Assembly: GCA_023375785.1 (NCBI GenBank)
Contig: SZWC01000580.1
Location: forward strand, 289,621-353,620
From: Penium margaritaceum
Lineage: Eukaryota > Streptophyta > Zygnematophyceae > Desmidiales > Peniaceae
Reading direction: 5' to 3'
DNA: 64,000 nucleotides
The notes below the pieces were generated by a model. It was not told the origin of the DNA. It did no database searches and saw only the letters and a program-made list of their open reading frames with translations. Positions 14,501-28,900 of the stretch are shown piece after piece. The position numbers and the translations under genes were made by a program. Within the stretch, counting starts at the first letter, position 1. Each line of letters starts with the position of its first letter.

Positions 14501-15700
14501 CGCACTTACAGGCATTTACACAAACTTACACATACTTACACGCACTTACACGTACTTACACGTACTTACAAAGACTTGCATACAATTACACACACTTACA
14601 CGCACTTACACGCACTTACACACACTTACACGCAGTTGTGCGTACTTACACGCACTTACACACACTTACATGCACGTACACACACTTATACGCAGTCAAC
14701 GCACTTACAAACACTTACACGCACTTACATGCACTTATACGCACTTATACATACTTACACGCACTTACACGCAGTCACACACACTTACACGCACTTACAT
14801 GCACTTAAACGCACTTACACGTACTTACATGTCCTTACATGCACTTACAAGCAATTACATATACTTACATGCACTTACACACACTTACACGCACTTACAC
14901 ACACTTACATGTACTTGCACGTACTTACACGCACTTACAGGCACTTACACGCACTTACATACACTTATACATACTTACACACTCTTACACTCACTTACAC
15001 GCACTTACACACACTTACGCACAGTTGCACACACTTACACATGCCTACACACACTTAAACATACTTACACCCATTTACAGGCACATACATATACTTACAC
15101 ACACTTACATGCACTTAAACGTACTTACACGCACTTACACGCACTTATACGCACTTACACACACTTACACATACTTGGACGCATTTACACGCACGTACAC
15201 ATACTTATGCGCACTTCCGGGGACTTACACGCACCTACACGCACTTACACATGCTTACACACACTTACACGCTTTTACACGCACTTACACACACTTACAC
15301 GCACTTACACAAACTTCTACGCACTTATACACACTTACACACACTAACATGCACTTACACGCAGTAACATGGGCTAACACGCACTTACACACACTAACAC
15401 GCACTTACATGCACTTACACATACGTACACGCACCTACACGCACATACACGCACTTATACACACTTACACGTACTTACACGTACTTGCACACACTTACAC
15501 ATACTTATACGTACTTGCAAATACTTACATGCACTTACACGTACTTACACGCACTTACACGCACTTATACGCACTTGCACACACTTACACATACTTATAC
15601 ACACTTACACACACTTACACGTACTTACACGTATTTACATGCAGTTAATTACATGTAAACGCACTTACACGCACTTACACAAACGTACATGCACTTAAAC
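5576..15700 (+). repeat. Higher-order repeat of about 5 kb in the left arm
   Basis: Marker GTTAATTACA followed by the same order of variant units appears at 5576, 10573 and 15644, giving spacings of 4997 and 5071 bp. Beyond the marker, an AAATGTAC (or AAACGTAC) unit and then a TACATGCACTTACAAACAC string recur in the same order. In the first two copies a unit with GCGCTCAC or GTGCTCAC follows as well. This supports three tandem diverged copies of a roughly 5-kb block rather than random decamer variation. Confidence 0.7.
6121..6240 (+). repeat. Exact 60-bp tandem duplication inside the satellite
   Basis: Positions 6121-6180 and 6181-6240 are identical over all six decamers, including an unusual unit with ACGTGTTTAC. 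It shows recent local duplication in multiples of the decamer. Confidence 0.9.
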
Positions 15701-18700
15701 ACACTTACACGTACTTACATGCACTTACAAACACTTACATGCACTTACACGCACTTTCACATACTTACACGCACTTACATGCACTTATACACACTTACAC
15801 GCACTTTCACGCACTTGTACACACGAATATGCACTTACACGCACTTACATACACTTACTCGCACTTACTCGTGCTTATAAGCACTTACACACACTTACAC
15901 ATACTTATACGCACTTGCACGTGCTTACACGCACTTACACGCACTTATACGCACTTATACGCACTTACAAGCACTTACACACACGTACACGCACTTACAT
16001 ACACTTACACGTACTTATACGCACTTACACGCAGTTAAAAGCAATTACACACAGTTACATGTACTTACACACACTTATACGCACTGACATGCACTTTTAC
16101 GCCCTTACCCACACTTACATGCACTTATACGTACTTACACAAACTTACATGCATTTACACGTACTTACACGTATGTACACGCACTTACACGCAGTTACAC
16201 GTACTTACACATACATACACGTACTTACGTGTACTTACACGTACTTACACACACTTACACGCACTTACACGTACTTACACGTACTTACACAGTGTTCCAC
16301 GCACTTACACGCACTTACACATACTTACATGCACTTCCACGCACTTACGCGCACTTGCATGCACTTGTACGCACTTACACATACTTACATGTACTTACAC
16401 GCACTTACACGCACTTACACACACTTGCATGCACTTACACATGCTTACACACACTTACATGCACTTACACGCACTTACACGCACTTAAGCGCACTTACAT
16501 GCACTTACAAGCACTTACACACAGTTATAGGCATATACACACACTTACACGCACTTACACACACTTACGTACCTACACGTACTTGCACGTACTTACATGC
16601 ACTTACACACACTTACACGCACTTACACGCACTTACACACACTTACATGTACTTATACACACTTACAGGCACATACACAAACTTACACACACTCACACAC
16701 ACTTACACGCACTTACACGTACTTACACGCACTTACACGCACTTACTCGTACCTACACGTACTTGCACACACCTACACGCACTTATACGCATTTACACGC
16801 ACTTCCACGGACTTACACGTACTTACACATAGTTGCACAAAGCAACACGCACTAACAAGCACTTACACGCACCAACACGCACTTACACGTACGTACACGC
16901 AGTTACACACACTTGCACATACTTACACGGACATACAATCACTTACACACACTTCCACGCACGTTTACGCACGTATATGCACTTACACGCACTTACGTGC
17001 ACTTACTTGCACTTACACGCACTTACACGCACTAACATTTATTATACGCACTTACACGTACTTACACACACTTAAACGCTCTTACACACACTTACACGCA
17101 CTTACACGCACTTACAAGCACTTACACGCACTTACACGCACTTACACGCACTTACACGCACTTATACGCACTTACACGTGATTACACGCACTTACAAGCA
17201 CTTACAAGAACTTACACGCACTTACACGCACTTACACGCACTTACACACACTTACACATACTTACACGTACTTACACAAACTTACACACACTTACATACA
17301 CTTACACACACTTACAACCACTTGCACACACTTACACGCACTTAGCAGCACTTACACACACTTATATGCACTTACACGGAATTACATGCACTTACAAGCA
17401 CTTACAAGAACTTACACGCACTTACACGCACTCACACGCACTTACACGCACTTACACACATTTACACGTACGTACACACACTTACACATACTTGCATGCA
17501 CTTACACGTACTTGCACACACTTACACGCACTTACACGTACTTACACCACTTACACCTACTTATACGCACGTAATTGCACTAACACGTACGTAAACACAC
17601 TTACACAAACTTACACACACTTACACGCACTTACAAACACTTACACGCAATTACACACACTTACACGCACTACACGCACTTACACGCACATACACGAACT
17701 TACACGCAATTACACGCACTTACACCCACTTACACGTTCTTACATACACTTAAACGCAGTTACACGCACTTACACACAGTTACACGCACTTACACACACT
17801 TATACACACTTACAGGCACTTACACACACTTCCACGTACTTACACACACTTACAAGCACTTACACGCACTTATACCTAGTTACACGCAATTACACGCACT
17901 TACAGGCACTTACACACACTTACATGCACTTACATGCACTTACACACACTTACATGCACTTACACACGCTTACACACACTTACATGTACTGACACGCACT
18001 TACACGCACTTACACGCAATTCCACACACTTACAAATACTTTCACACACTTACACGTACTTATACGTACTTATCCGCACTTACACGCACTTACATGTAGT
18101 TACACACACTTATATGCACTTACACGCACTTACAAGCACATACACACACTTACATGCACTTACATGCACTTACATGCACTTTCACGCACTTACACGCATA
18201 TACACGTACTTACGTGTAGTTACACACACTAACACACACTTACACGCACTTACACGCACTTACACCTACTTACACAGTGTTCCAAACACTTACACACACT
18301 TACACGCACTTACACGCACTTCCATACACTTACACGTACTTGCACGTACTTGTACGCACTTACACATACTTACACGCACTTACACGCACTTACACGCACT
18401 TACACCCACTTACATGCACTTACACGCACTTACACGTACTTACATGCACTTACACACACTTACACGTACTTACACAAATATACACGCACTTATACACACT
18501 TACAAGAACTTACATGCACTTACACCCACTTACACGCAGTTACACGTACTTATATATACTTACACGCACTTAGATGCACTTACATGCACTTATGCGTACC
18601 GACATGCACTTACACGCACTTACATGCACTTACACGCACTTACACGCACTTACACGTATCTGCACACACTTACACATACTTACACACACTTACACGTACT

Positions 18701-21700
18701 TACACGCACTTACGCGCACTTACACGCACTTACATGCACTTACACGCACTTAAACACACTTACACGCACTTCCACGCACTTACACATACTTACACGCACT
18801 TACACGCACTTACACGTACCTACACGTACTTGCACACACTTACATGCACTTACACGCATTTACACGCACTTACACACACTTACACGTACTTACAGGCAGT
18901 TAATTGCACTTACATGCACTTACATGCACTTACACGAACTTACACATACTTACACGCACTTACACGTACTTACACGCACTAACAAACACTTACACATGCT
19001 TACACGCACTTACACGCACTTACATGCACTTACACGCACTTAATCGTACTTAGACATACTTACACACACTTACATGCACTTACACGCGCTTACACACACT
19101 TACACGCACGTACATGCACTTACATGCACATACTTACACACACCTGCACACACTTGCACAAACTCACACACTCTTACACGCACTTACGTACTCTTACACG
19201 CACTTACACGTAGTTAATTATACTTACAGATACTTATGCGTACTTACACAAACTTACATACACCTACACGTACTTACACGTACTTACACGCACTTACAAC
19301 ACTTACCTGCACTTACACATACTTACACGCACTTACACACACTTACACGCACTTACACACACTTACACGCAATTATACGCACTTACACACACTTACACGC
19401 AGTTACACGCACTTACACGCAGTTACATGCACTTACAAGCACTCACACACACTTACACGCACTTACAAGCACTTACACGTACTTACACACACTTACACGC
19501 ACTTAAACGTACTTACACGGACTTATACATAGTTACACGTACCTACACGCACTTACACGCACTTACACGTACTTACATGCACTTACACGCACCAAACACA
19601 CTTACACTCACTTACACGCACTTACACGCAGTTACATGCACTTACACGCACTTACATGCACTTTCACGTACTTATACAAACTTACACGCACTTATACACA
19701 CTTACAAGAACTTACATTTACTTACACCCACTTACACACATTTACATGTACTTATATATACTTACACAGACTTACACGCACTTACACGCACTTACACGCA
19801 CTTACGCGCACTAACATGTACTTACACGCAATTACATGCACTTACACGCCCTTACACGCACCTACACGCACTTACACATGCTTAAACGCACTTACACGTA
19901 CTTACACGCACTTACGCGTACTTACACGCACTTACATGCACTTATACGCACTTACACGAACTTGCACATACTTACACACACTTACAGACTCTTACAAACA
20001 CGTACACACACATGTATGCACTTACACACACTTACACGTACTTACACACTCTTACACGCAGTTAATTGCACTTAAACGCACTTACATGCACTTACACAAA
20101 CTTACTCACACTTATACATACTTTCACGTACTTACGCGCACTTATAATCACTTACATGCACTTACACACACTTACACATACTTACACGCACTTACGTACA
20201 CTTAGACGCACTTACACGTACCCACACACACTTACACGCACTTACACGTACTTGCACACACGTACACCCACTTACACGCACCTACACGTACTGATACACA
20301 CTTACACGCACTTACACGCAGTTAATTGCACTTACACACACTTACACGCACTTACACAAACGTATACGCACTTACACGCACTTACCATACTTATACGTAC
20401 TTACATGCACTTACACGCACTTACACGCACTTACACGCACTTACACGCACTTACACGCACTTACAGGCACTTACATGCACTTACACGTACTTACACGCAC
20501 TTAGAAATACTTACACGTAATTACACGCACTTACATGCACTTACACGTACTTACACGTACTTACACGCACTTACGTGCACTTACATGTACTTACACCCAC
20601 TTACATGCACTTACACACACTTACACGCAGTTACACGCACTTACACTTAGTTACACGCACTTACATGCACTTACACACACTTACACGCACTTACAAATAC
20701 TTACACGCCTTTATATACACTCACACGCACTTACAGGTACTTACACGCAGTTACACGTACTTACACGCACTTACAGGCACTTACACACACTTAAACATAC
20801 TTACACGCACTTACACACACTTACATGCACTTACATGCACTTACGCACACTTACATGTACTTACACGCACTTACATACACTTATACACAATTCCACGCAC
20901 TTACACATACTTACACATACTTACATGCACCAACACACACTTACACGCACTTACACGCACTAGCATGCACTAACACGCACTTATACGCACTTATACGTGC
21001 TTACACACACTTACACACACTTGCACAGACTTATATGCACTTACATGCACTTACAAGCACTTGCACGCAGTTACATGCACTTACACGCACTTACACGCAC
21101 TTATATGCACTTACACGCAATTATTCGCACTTACAAGCAGTTACAAGAACTTACACGCACTTACACACACTTACAGGCACTTACGTGTACATACACATAC
21201 TTACACACACATACACACACTTACACACACTTACACGTACTTACACACACTTACACACACTTACAAGCACTTACAAGAACTTACACACACTTACATTCAC
21301 TTACACACACTTTCGCGCACTTACATGCACTTACATGCACTTACACGCACTTACATACACTTACATGCACTTACACACACTTACACACACATAAAACACA
21401 CATATGCACACTTGCACACACTTATATACACTTACACATACTTATACACACTTACATGCAGTTAATTGCACTTACACACACTTAAACACACGTACACGAA
21501 CATACACGCACTTACACGCACTTACACGTACTTATACACACTTATAAACACTTACACGCAATTACACGCATTTATACGCACTTACAAGCACTTACACACA
21601 CTTACGCGCACTTACACGCACTTACACGTACCTACACCCACTTACTCGCAATTACACACACTTGTACACAGTTACACGCACTTGCACGCAGTTACACGCA

Positions 21701-22596
21701 CTTATACACACCTACACACACTTACACACTGTTACAAGTACTTACACATACTTACACGCACTTACACACACTTACGAATACCTACACGCACTTAAATGCC
21801 CCTACACACAGTTACACGCACTTATACGCACTTACAGGCACTTATACACACTTATACACACTTACACGCACTTACACACAATTACACACACTTGCATGTA
21901 CTTACACGCAATTACACACACTTCCACACACTTTCACACACTTACACACACTTACACGTACTTACCCGCATTTACATGCTCTTACATGCAGTTACACACA
22001 CTTACACGCACTTACACGCACTTACATGCACTTACACAGACACTTACATGCACTTACACGCACTTACATGACCTTTCACGTACTTACATGCACATACACG
22101 TACTTACGTATACTTTCACGTACTTACACACACTTACACACACTTACACGCATTTACATAGTCTTCCACGCGCTTACACACACTTACACGTACTTACACG
22201 CACTTCCACGCACTTATACGTACTTACACGCACTTGTACACACGTATACATAGTTATACGTACTTACATGTACTTACACGCACTAACACATACTTACATG
22301 CACTTCCACACACCTATACGCACTTACATGTACTTAACCGCACTTTCGCGCACTTACACGCACTTACATGTACTTACATGCACTTACACGCACTTAGAAA
22401 AACTTATATGCACTTACACCCACTTACACGCAATAACACGCTTTTATACATACGTACATGCACCTACATGCACTTACACGTACTTACATGCACTAACATG
22501 CACTTACACGCACTTATACACACTTACACGCACTTACACGCACTTATACATACTTACACGCACTTACACGTACTTACACGTACTTATACGCACTTA

Positions 22597-22628
22597 CAGG
22601 AGGGTGCGGTATGAACCGCACCCTCCTG
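22597..22628. repeat. Fold-back inverted repeat at the satellite/Copia junction
   Basis: CAGGAGGGTGCGGT (22597-22610) and its exact reverse complement (22615-22628) are separated by ATGA. The right arm is Copia integrase coding sequence (N-R-T-L-L). The left arm is a reverse-complement copy of it placed directly against the decamer satellite. The 5' truncation point of Copia therefore coincides with a 14-bp perfect hairpin. Confidence 0.9.
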
Positions 22629-24984
22629 GACAAGGCACGCTCCATGCTCCACGCTGCCAGTATGACTGCTGGCTTCTGGGCAGAAGAAGTCAATACAGCT
22701 GCCTATCTTCTCAACCGTGTGCCGTGCTCCAAGGCACCTCATGGCTCCTCTCCGTACCAGGCTTGGACAGGCCACAGACCCAACGTGGGTCATCTCAAAG
22801 TCTGGGGCTGCACCGGCTATGCCTGGGTCAAGCCTGAACTACGTGACAAACTTGGCTCACACACGCGCATAGGAGTTTTGGTTAGATATGAAGATGGAAA
22901 CAATGCCTACCGGCTCTGGGACCTGCGGACCAAGACCATCATCCACAGCCGTAGTGCCACATTTGATGAATCCCTTCGTGATCGCCAGCATCCTGTCACT
23001 AACTCTGATTTGCAGGTGATCTCCTTGTATGCCATCCCACCTCTTCCACCCCAACGGTCTCATGAAGCTTATGACGACGAGCATCCCAGAGTCCTTCCTC
23101 CAGTTGTCCCTGCCGCTGAAGCCGAAGTTCCTCCAGTACCACCTGCAGCAGCAGCAGCTCCCCCACCGGCAGTTCCTCCTGCTCCTACGCCTCCCCAGAA
23201 GTCCAGAGCAGGACGCCGCCAAGGCAAAAATATGCAGCCCGCTGACTGGGATGCCTCCCAGGGCCCCAGACGGTCTGCGCGCATTGCTGGGTTGAAGGCA
23301 CTGACTGCCATCTTCACTGACAAACGTCCCTCTTCTTTGTCTACTCCTACTCCATCTGCTCCATCTACATCCCCTTCCGCCGTCTCTTCCCCGGCAGACG
23401 TGGCTCTCATCACTCAGGTGGTTGACCCGGTCAGCTACAAGGATGCTATGAGTCGCCCTGACGCCGCTGCTTGGCAAGCTGCAGCTGTCGCTGAGTACGA
23501 GCAACTCCTCAAGCAGACCACGTGGGTCCTGGTCGATCCCCCTGCGGATGCCCCTGTTGTCTCATGCAAGTGGATATTCAAACTCAAGTTGGATGAGCAT
23601 GGCCAACCTGATCGTTACAAGGCCAGATTGGTGGCCCGTGGCTACAGCCAGGTCCACGGGGTCAACTACAGTAATACATTCGCCCCTGTGGCCAAGTATT
23701 CTTCAATCAGGGTGATTCTGGCTCTGGCTGCCCATGAAGGGTGGTACCTCCACCAAATGGATGTCAAATCTGCTTTCTTGAACGGTGATCTTGACGAAGA
23801 AGTCTACATGCTTCAGCCCGAGGGATTTGTGCAGCCGGGGGGGGGAAGGCAAAGTCTGTCGGCTTCTCAAATCCCTCTACGGCCTAAAGCAAGCGCCGCG
23901 ACAGTGGAACAAGAAAATTCACGAGTTCTTTCTCAGCCAGAACCTGGTCCGGCTTCATTCTGATCACTCAGTTTACTACAAAGGTGGCCTTGAAAATCTG
24001 GGTGTCATTTTGTATGTGGACGATCTAATCCTGTTTGGCAGATCTCTACCAACTATCAACTCCTTCAAACAGGCTCTCTCAACTGCCTTTGAAATGAGCG
24101 ACATGGGCCAACTTCGTTTCTATCTTGGCATCCAGATCCAGCAGACCATGCATCCATCCACAGTGACATTGTCTCAAAGCACCCACATCACACGCATGGC
24201 AGAGAAATTTGGACTTGACAAGCCACATCCCACCAACACTCCACTCAATGTGGACCATGGCCTGTCACGGCCAGTCACTGTGGATATGTTGGCAGATCCC
24301 ACCGACACCAAACTCTACCCGAGTCTGGTGGGATCGCTGGTGTACGCATCCGTTGGGACAAGGCCTGATCTATCCTACTCTGTGGGGATCTTGAGTCAAG
24401 GATGCAAGAACCCAACAGCAGACCACCTCACTGCTGCAAAGCGCTGTGTGAAGTACCTCAAGTGTCATGCAGAGCGCAACATCCAGTACATTCAAAGTGA
24501 CAAACTGACACTTGTGGGCTATTGCGACTCAGACCTCTCAGGCGACAAGACCACCAGCAAGTCCACATCAGGCTACGTCTTCACCCTGAGTGGAGGACCA
24601 GTCAGCTGGCGGTCAAAGAAGCAACCTGTTGTTGCGTTATCATCTACTGAAGCGGAATACATTGCCGCAAGCGAAGCAACACGTGAAGCAACCTGGCTGC
24701 GGATGCTACTTGGGGAACTTGGGTTCGAGAAGATGGAACCAACGACCATCTACTGTGACAACCAAGGGACAATCGCACTGAGTGAAGACCCCGTTCTACA
24801 TGATAGAACCAAGCACGTCAAAAGACAGTATCATTACGTGCGAGATGCAGTGGCAGAGGGTGATGTGCAACTAGAATTTGTTGGCATGAAGGAGCAAGTG
24901 GCAGACGTGCTCACAAAGGCACTGGAATGGACACAGCATGATGCACTCTGTGAACGGATGGGATTACATGATGGAAATGCATAA
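22611..24984 (+). pseudogene. Ty1/copia polyprotein, 5'-truncated, one frameshift (integrase end, RT, RNase H)
   Basis: Pol of a Copia-type LTR retrotransposon. It begins inside the integrase (MNRTLLDKARSML, then FWAEEVNTAAYLLNRVP and the WGCTGYAWV region). A Pro/Ala-rich linker follows (about 23030-23400), then the reverse transcriptase with CKWIFKLK, YKARLVARGYSQ, QMDVKSAFLNGDLDEEVYM and the catalytic YVDD at 24013-24024. RNase H shows YCDSDLSGD, SSTEAEYIAASE, YCDNQGTIALSEDP and VADVLTKAL, ending in TAA at 24982. Gag, protease, the integrase zinc finger and most of the integrase core are missing. The frame changes at a run of nine G (23837-23845); eight G would restore it, so this is either a +1 mutation or a homopolymer error. 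There is no premature stop elsewhere in nearly 800 codons. The ATG at 22611 is an internal Met, not the natural start. Confidence 0.95.
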
Positions 24985-24998
24985 ATTGGATACACACA

Positions 24999-25007
24999 GT
25001 GAGGGAG
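24999..25007 (+). promoter_or_regulatory. Probable polypurine tract of Copia
   Basis: A purine-rich stretch (GTGAGGGAG) lies 15 bp after the pol stop, immediately before a TG dinucleotide that fits the start of the 3' LTR. This is the expected plus-strand priming site by position and composition. Confidence 0.55.
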
Positions 25008-25927
25008 TGTGAGAGAATTCTTTTTTGTAACCCGGCTCGCTCACTATGAAGCACGAGATCGCGGATGTGAGGATGAGGGACAAGCGAGAGATGGATGAAC
25101 CTCACTTGAGCAAAACAGAGGGGCATTCACTGGATAGGCAGAAACGGGGGGGGGGNNNNNNNNNNNNNNNNNNNNNNNNNNNNNNNNNNNNNNNNNNNNN
25201 NNNNNNNNNNNNNNNNNNNNNNNNNNNNNNNNNNNNNNNNNNNNNNNNNNNNNNNNNNNNNNNNNNNNNNNNNNNNNNNNNNNNNNNNNNNNNNNNNNNN
25301 NNNNNNNNNNNNNNNNNNNNNNNNNNNNNNNNNNNNNNNNNNNNNNNNNNNNNNNNNNNNNNNNNNNNNNNNNNNNNNNNNNNNNNNNNNNNNNNNNNNN
25401 NNNNNNNNNNNNNNNNNNNNNNNNNNNNNNNNNNNNNNNNNNNNNNNNNNNNNNNNNNNNNNNNNNNNNNNNNNNNNNNNNNNNNNNNNNNNNNNNNNNN
25501 NNNNNNNNNNNNNNNNNNNNNNNNNNNNNNNNNNNNNNNNNNNNNNNNNNNNNNNNNNNNNNNNNNNNNNNNNNNNNNNNNNNNNNNNNNNNNNNNNNNN
25601 NNNNNNNNNNNNNNNNNNNNNNNNNNNNNNNNNNNNNNNNNNNNNNNNNNTCACCGCACTGGTGCACGAAGCGAACGGAAGCGCAAGGTGCTCCGGAGCT
25701 TCAGGATTTAAGGAGCGAGGTTCAGTGCTACAATTAATTCTTCCAAGTGATTATGTCACATCCGTACCCGGGTACTGGAGTTAGGACTTGTACTTTATTT
25801 GAGTTATCGCATGCTAGGAGTTCCTGATGAACAAGACATCTGTGTTGGGACTTCAGAGCTGAATTGCGATTGGTTGTGTTGTTCTTGATCACAGTCAACT
25901 ACGTTTCAACGATCTAAATTTGTAACA
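25008..25927 (+). mobile_element. Copia 3' LTR (contains the assembly gap)
   Basis: It starts TGTGAGAGAATTC after the purine tract and ends AATTTGTAACA at 25927, where the decamer satellite resumes in register (CTTACACGCA). TG...CA ends are standard for LTRs. About 495 bases inside are N, so the true length is unknown. The 5' LTR is absent, so LTR identity cannot be used for dating, and a 5-bp target duplication cannot be tested. Confidence 0.7.
25156..25650. other. Assembly gap (run of N)
   Basis: 495 unknown bases directly follow a G homopolymer (25147-25155). Nothing can be said about the content except that both sides appear to belong to the Copia LTR. Confidence 1.
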
Positions 25928-28900
25928 CTTACACGCACATACACGCAGTTAATTGTACTTACACGAACGTACACGCACTTACACACACTTACACATACTT
26001 ACACGCACTTACAAACACTTACACGTACTTACATGCACTTACACACACTTACACGTACTTACACACACTTACATGAACTTACACGTACTTACACGTACTT
26101 ACATGCACTTACATGCACTTACACGTACTTACACTCATTTACACATACTTAGACACACTTACACGCACTTACATGCAATTACACGTACTTACACGCACTT
26201 ACAAGTACTTACACGTAATTACACGCACTTACACATACTTATACGCACTTACACGCACTTACACGCACTTACAGGCACTTACACCCACTTAGATGCACTT
26301 ATACACACTTACACGTAGTTACACACACTTACATGCATTAACACGCACTTACACGTATTCACACGTACTTCCACGCACTTACATGCACTTGCACGCACTT
26401 AAATGTACTTAAACGCACTTACACGCACTTATATGCATTTACACGCACTTACGACTACGTACACACACTTACACACAATTATACGCACTTATGCGCACTT
26501 ACATGCACTTACACATAAGAACACGCACTTACATGCACTTACATGCACTTACACGTACTGACATGCACTTACACGTACTTACAAGCACTTACACACACTT
26601 ACACACACTTACATGCACTTACACATAATTTTACATACTTATACGCAGTTGTACGTAGATACACACAGTTACACGTACTTACACACACTTATACGTACTT
26701 ACACGTACTTACACACACTTACCCAACACTACATGCACTTATACGTACTTACACGCACTGACACGCATTTACATGCACTTACACGTAATTACACTCACTT
26801 ACATGCAGTTATGCGTACTTACACGTTCATACACGCACTTACATGTACTTACATGCACTTACACGTACTTACACGCACTTCCACGCACTAACACGTACTT
26901 GTAAGCACTTGTACGTACTTACACATACTTACACGTACTTTTACGCACTTACACGCACTTACACGCACTTACATGCACTTAGACACACTTACGCACACTT
27001 ACATGCACTTGTACGCACTTACGTGCACTTACACGCACTTACACACACTTACACGCACTTACACGCACTTACAAGAACTTACCTGCACTTACACCCTCTT
27101 ACACGTAATTACACATACTTACACATACTTACACACACTTACATGCACGTATACGCACTCACATGCACTTACATGCACTTACATGTACTTACACGCACTT
27201 ACACGCAGTCATACGCACATAGAAGTACTTACACGTACTTACACGCACTAACGCACTTACACGCACTTAAACGCACTTACACGTACTTACATGTACTTAC
27301 ACACACTTACACGCACGTATACGCACTTACACGCACTTACACGCACTTACACACACTTATATGCACTTACACGCACTTACGCGCACTTACACGCACGTAT
27401 ACGCACCTACACATACTTACACGCACTTACACGCACTTACACGGCCCCACACATACTTGCACACAATTATACGCACTTATACGTGTTTACATGCACTTAT
27501 ACGCACTTACACGTACTTACACGCAGTTAATTGTACTTACACGCACTTACATGCACTCACACAAACTTACACGTACTTACGCGCACTTACATGTACTTAC
27601 ACGCACTAACAAACACTTAAACGTACTTACACGCAATTACAGACACTAACACGCACTTACACGCACTTACACGTACTTAGACGTACTTACACGCACTTAC
27701 ATGCACTTACACGTACTTACACGCAATTACACGCACTTACACGCACTTACATGCACTTACATGCACTTACACGCATGTAGAGGCACATACACGTACTTAC
27801 ACGCACTTGCACACACTTACATAAACTTACACGCTCTTACGCACACTTACACACTCTTATACGCACTTACACCCAGTTAACTGTACTCATAGACACTTAC
27901 ACGTACTTGCTCAAACTTGTGCACACTTTCATGCACTGACACATACTTACACGCACTTACAATCACTTACATGCACTTACACGTACTTACACGCACTTAC
28001 ACACACTTAAACATACATACACACACTTACACGCAATTACACGCACGAACACATACTTCCACACACTTATACACAGTTACACGCACTTACACGCAGTTAC
28101 ATGTACTTACACGCACTTGCACGCACTTACACGTACTTACACTTACTTACACACAATTACACGTACTTACACGTACTTACATGCACATATACACAGTTAC
28201 ACATAGTTACACACACTTACACGTACTTACACCTAGTTACACGCACTTACATGCACTTACTGACATTTACACGCACTTACACGCACGAACACATACTTAT
28301 ACGCACTTACATTAATTTACACACACTTACACGCACTTACACACATTTACACGCACTTACACGCACTTACAAGCACTTGCACACAATTACACGCACTCAC
28401 ACGCACTTACATGTACTTATACGCACTTACACGTAATCACACGCACTTACAAGCACTTATAAGATCTTACATGCACTTACACGCACTTACACGCACTTAC
28501 ACACACTTACACACACTTACACACACTTACACGCACTTACAAGCACTTGCACGCACTTAAACGCACTTACACGCACTTACACGCACTTACACGCACTTAC
28601 ACGCACTTATGTGCACTTACACGGAATTACACGCACTTACATCTACTTACAATAACTTACACGCACTTACACACACTTACACACACTTACACGTACTTAC
28701 ACCCATTTACACGCACTTACACACACTTACACACACATACATGCACTTACACACACTTACATACACTTATACGCACTTACACGTACTTACACGCACTTAC
28801 ACGCACTTACACGCACTTAATTGCACTTACATGCACTTAAACACACTTATACAAACTTACACACACTTATACGCACTTACACGTACTTACACGCACCCAC

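Larger units (their letters stand above)
2967..22596 (+). repeat. Decamer satellite, left arm part A (unit ACTTACACGC)
   Basis: About 19.6 kb of head-to-tail 10-bp units with consensus ACTTACACGC, nearly unbroken in phase. The commonest variants are ACTTACACAC, ACTTACATGC and ACTTACACGT, and units with TTAT or AGTTA. Rare marker units (GTTAATT) recur and reveal higher-order copies, for example at 5576, 10573 and 15644. The top strand is C/A-rich with about one G per unit. A 10-bp unit has no in-frame stop in any top-strand frame, which produces long artefactual open frames reading TYTHLHALTR. It starts abruptly in gypsy remnant sequence and ends at the Copia junction. Confidence 0.98.
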
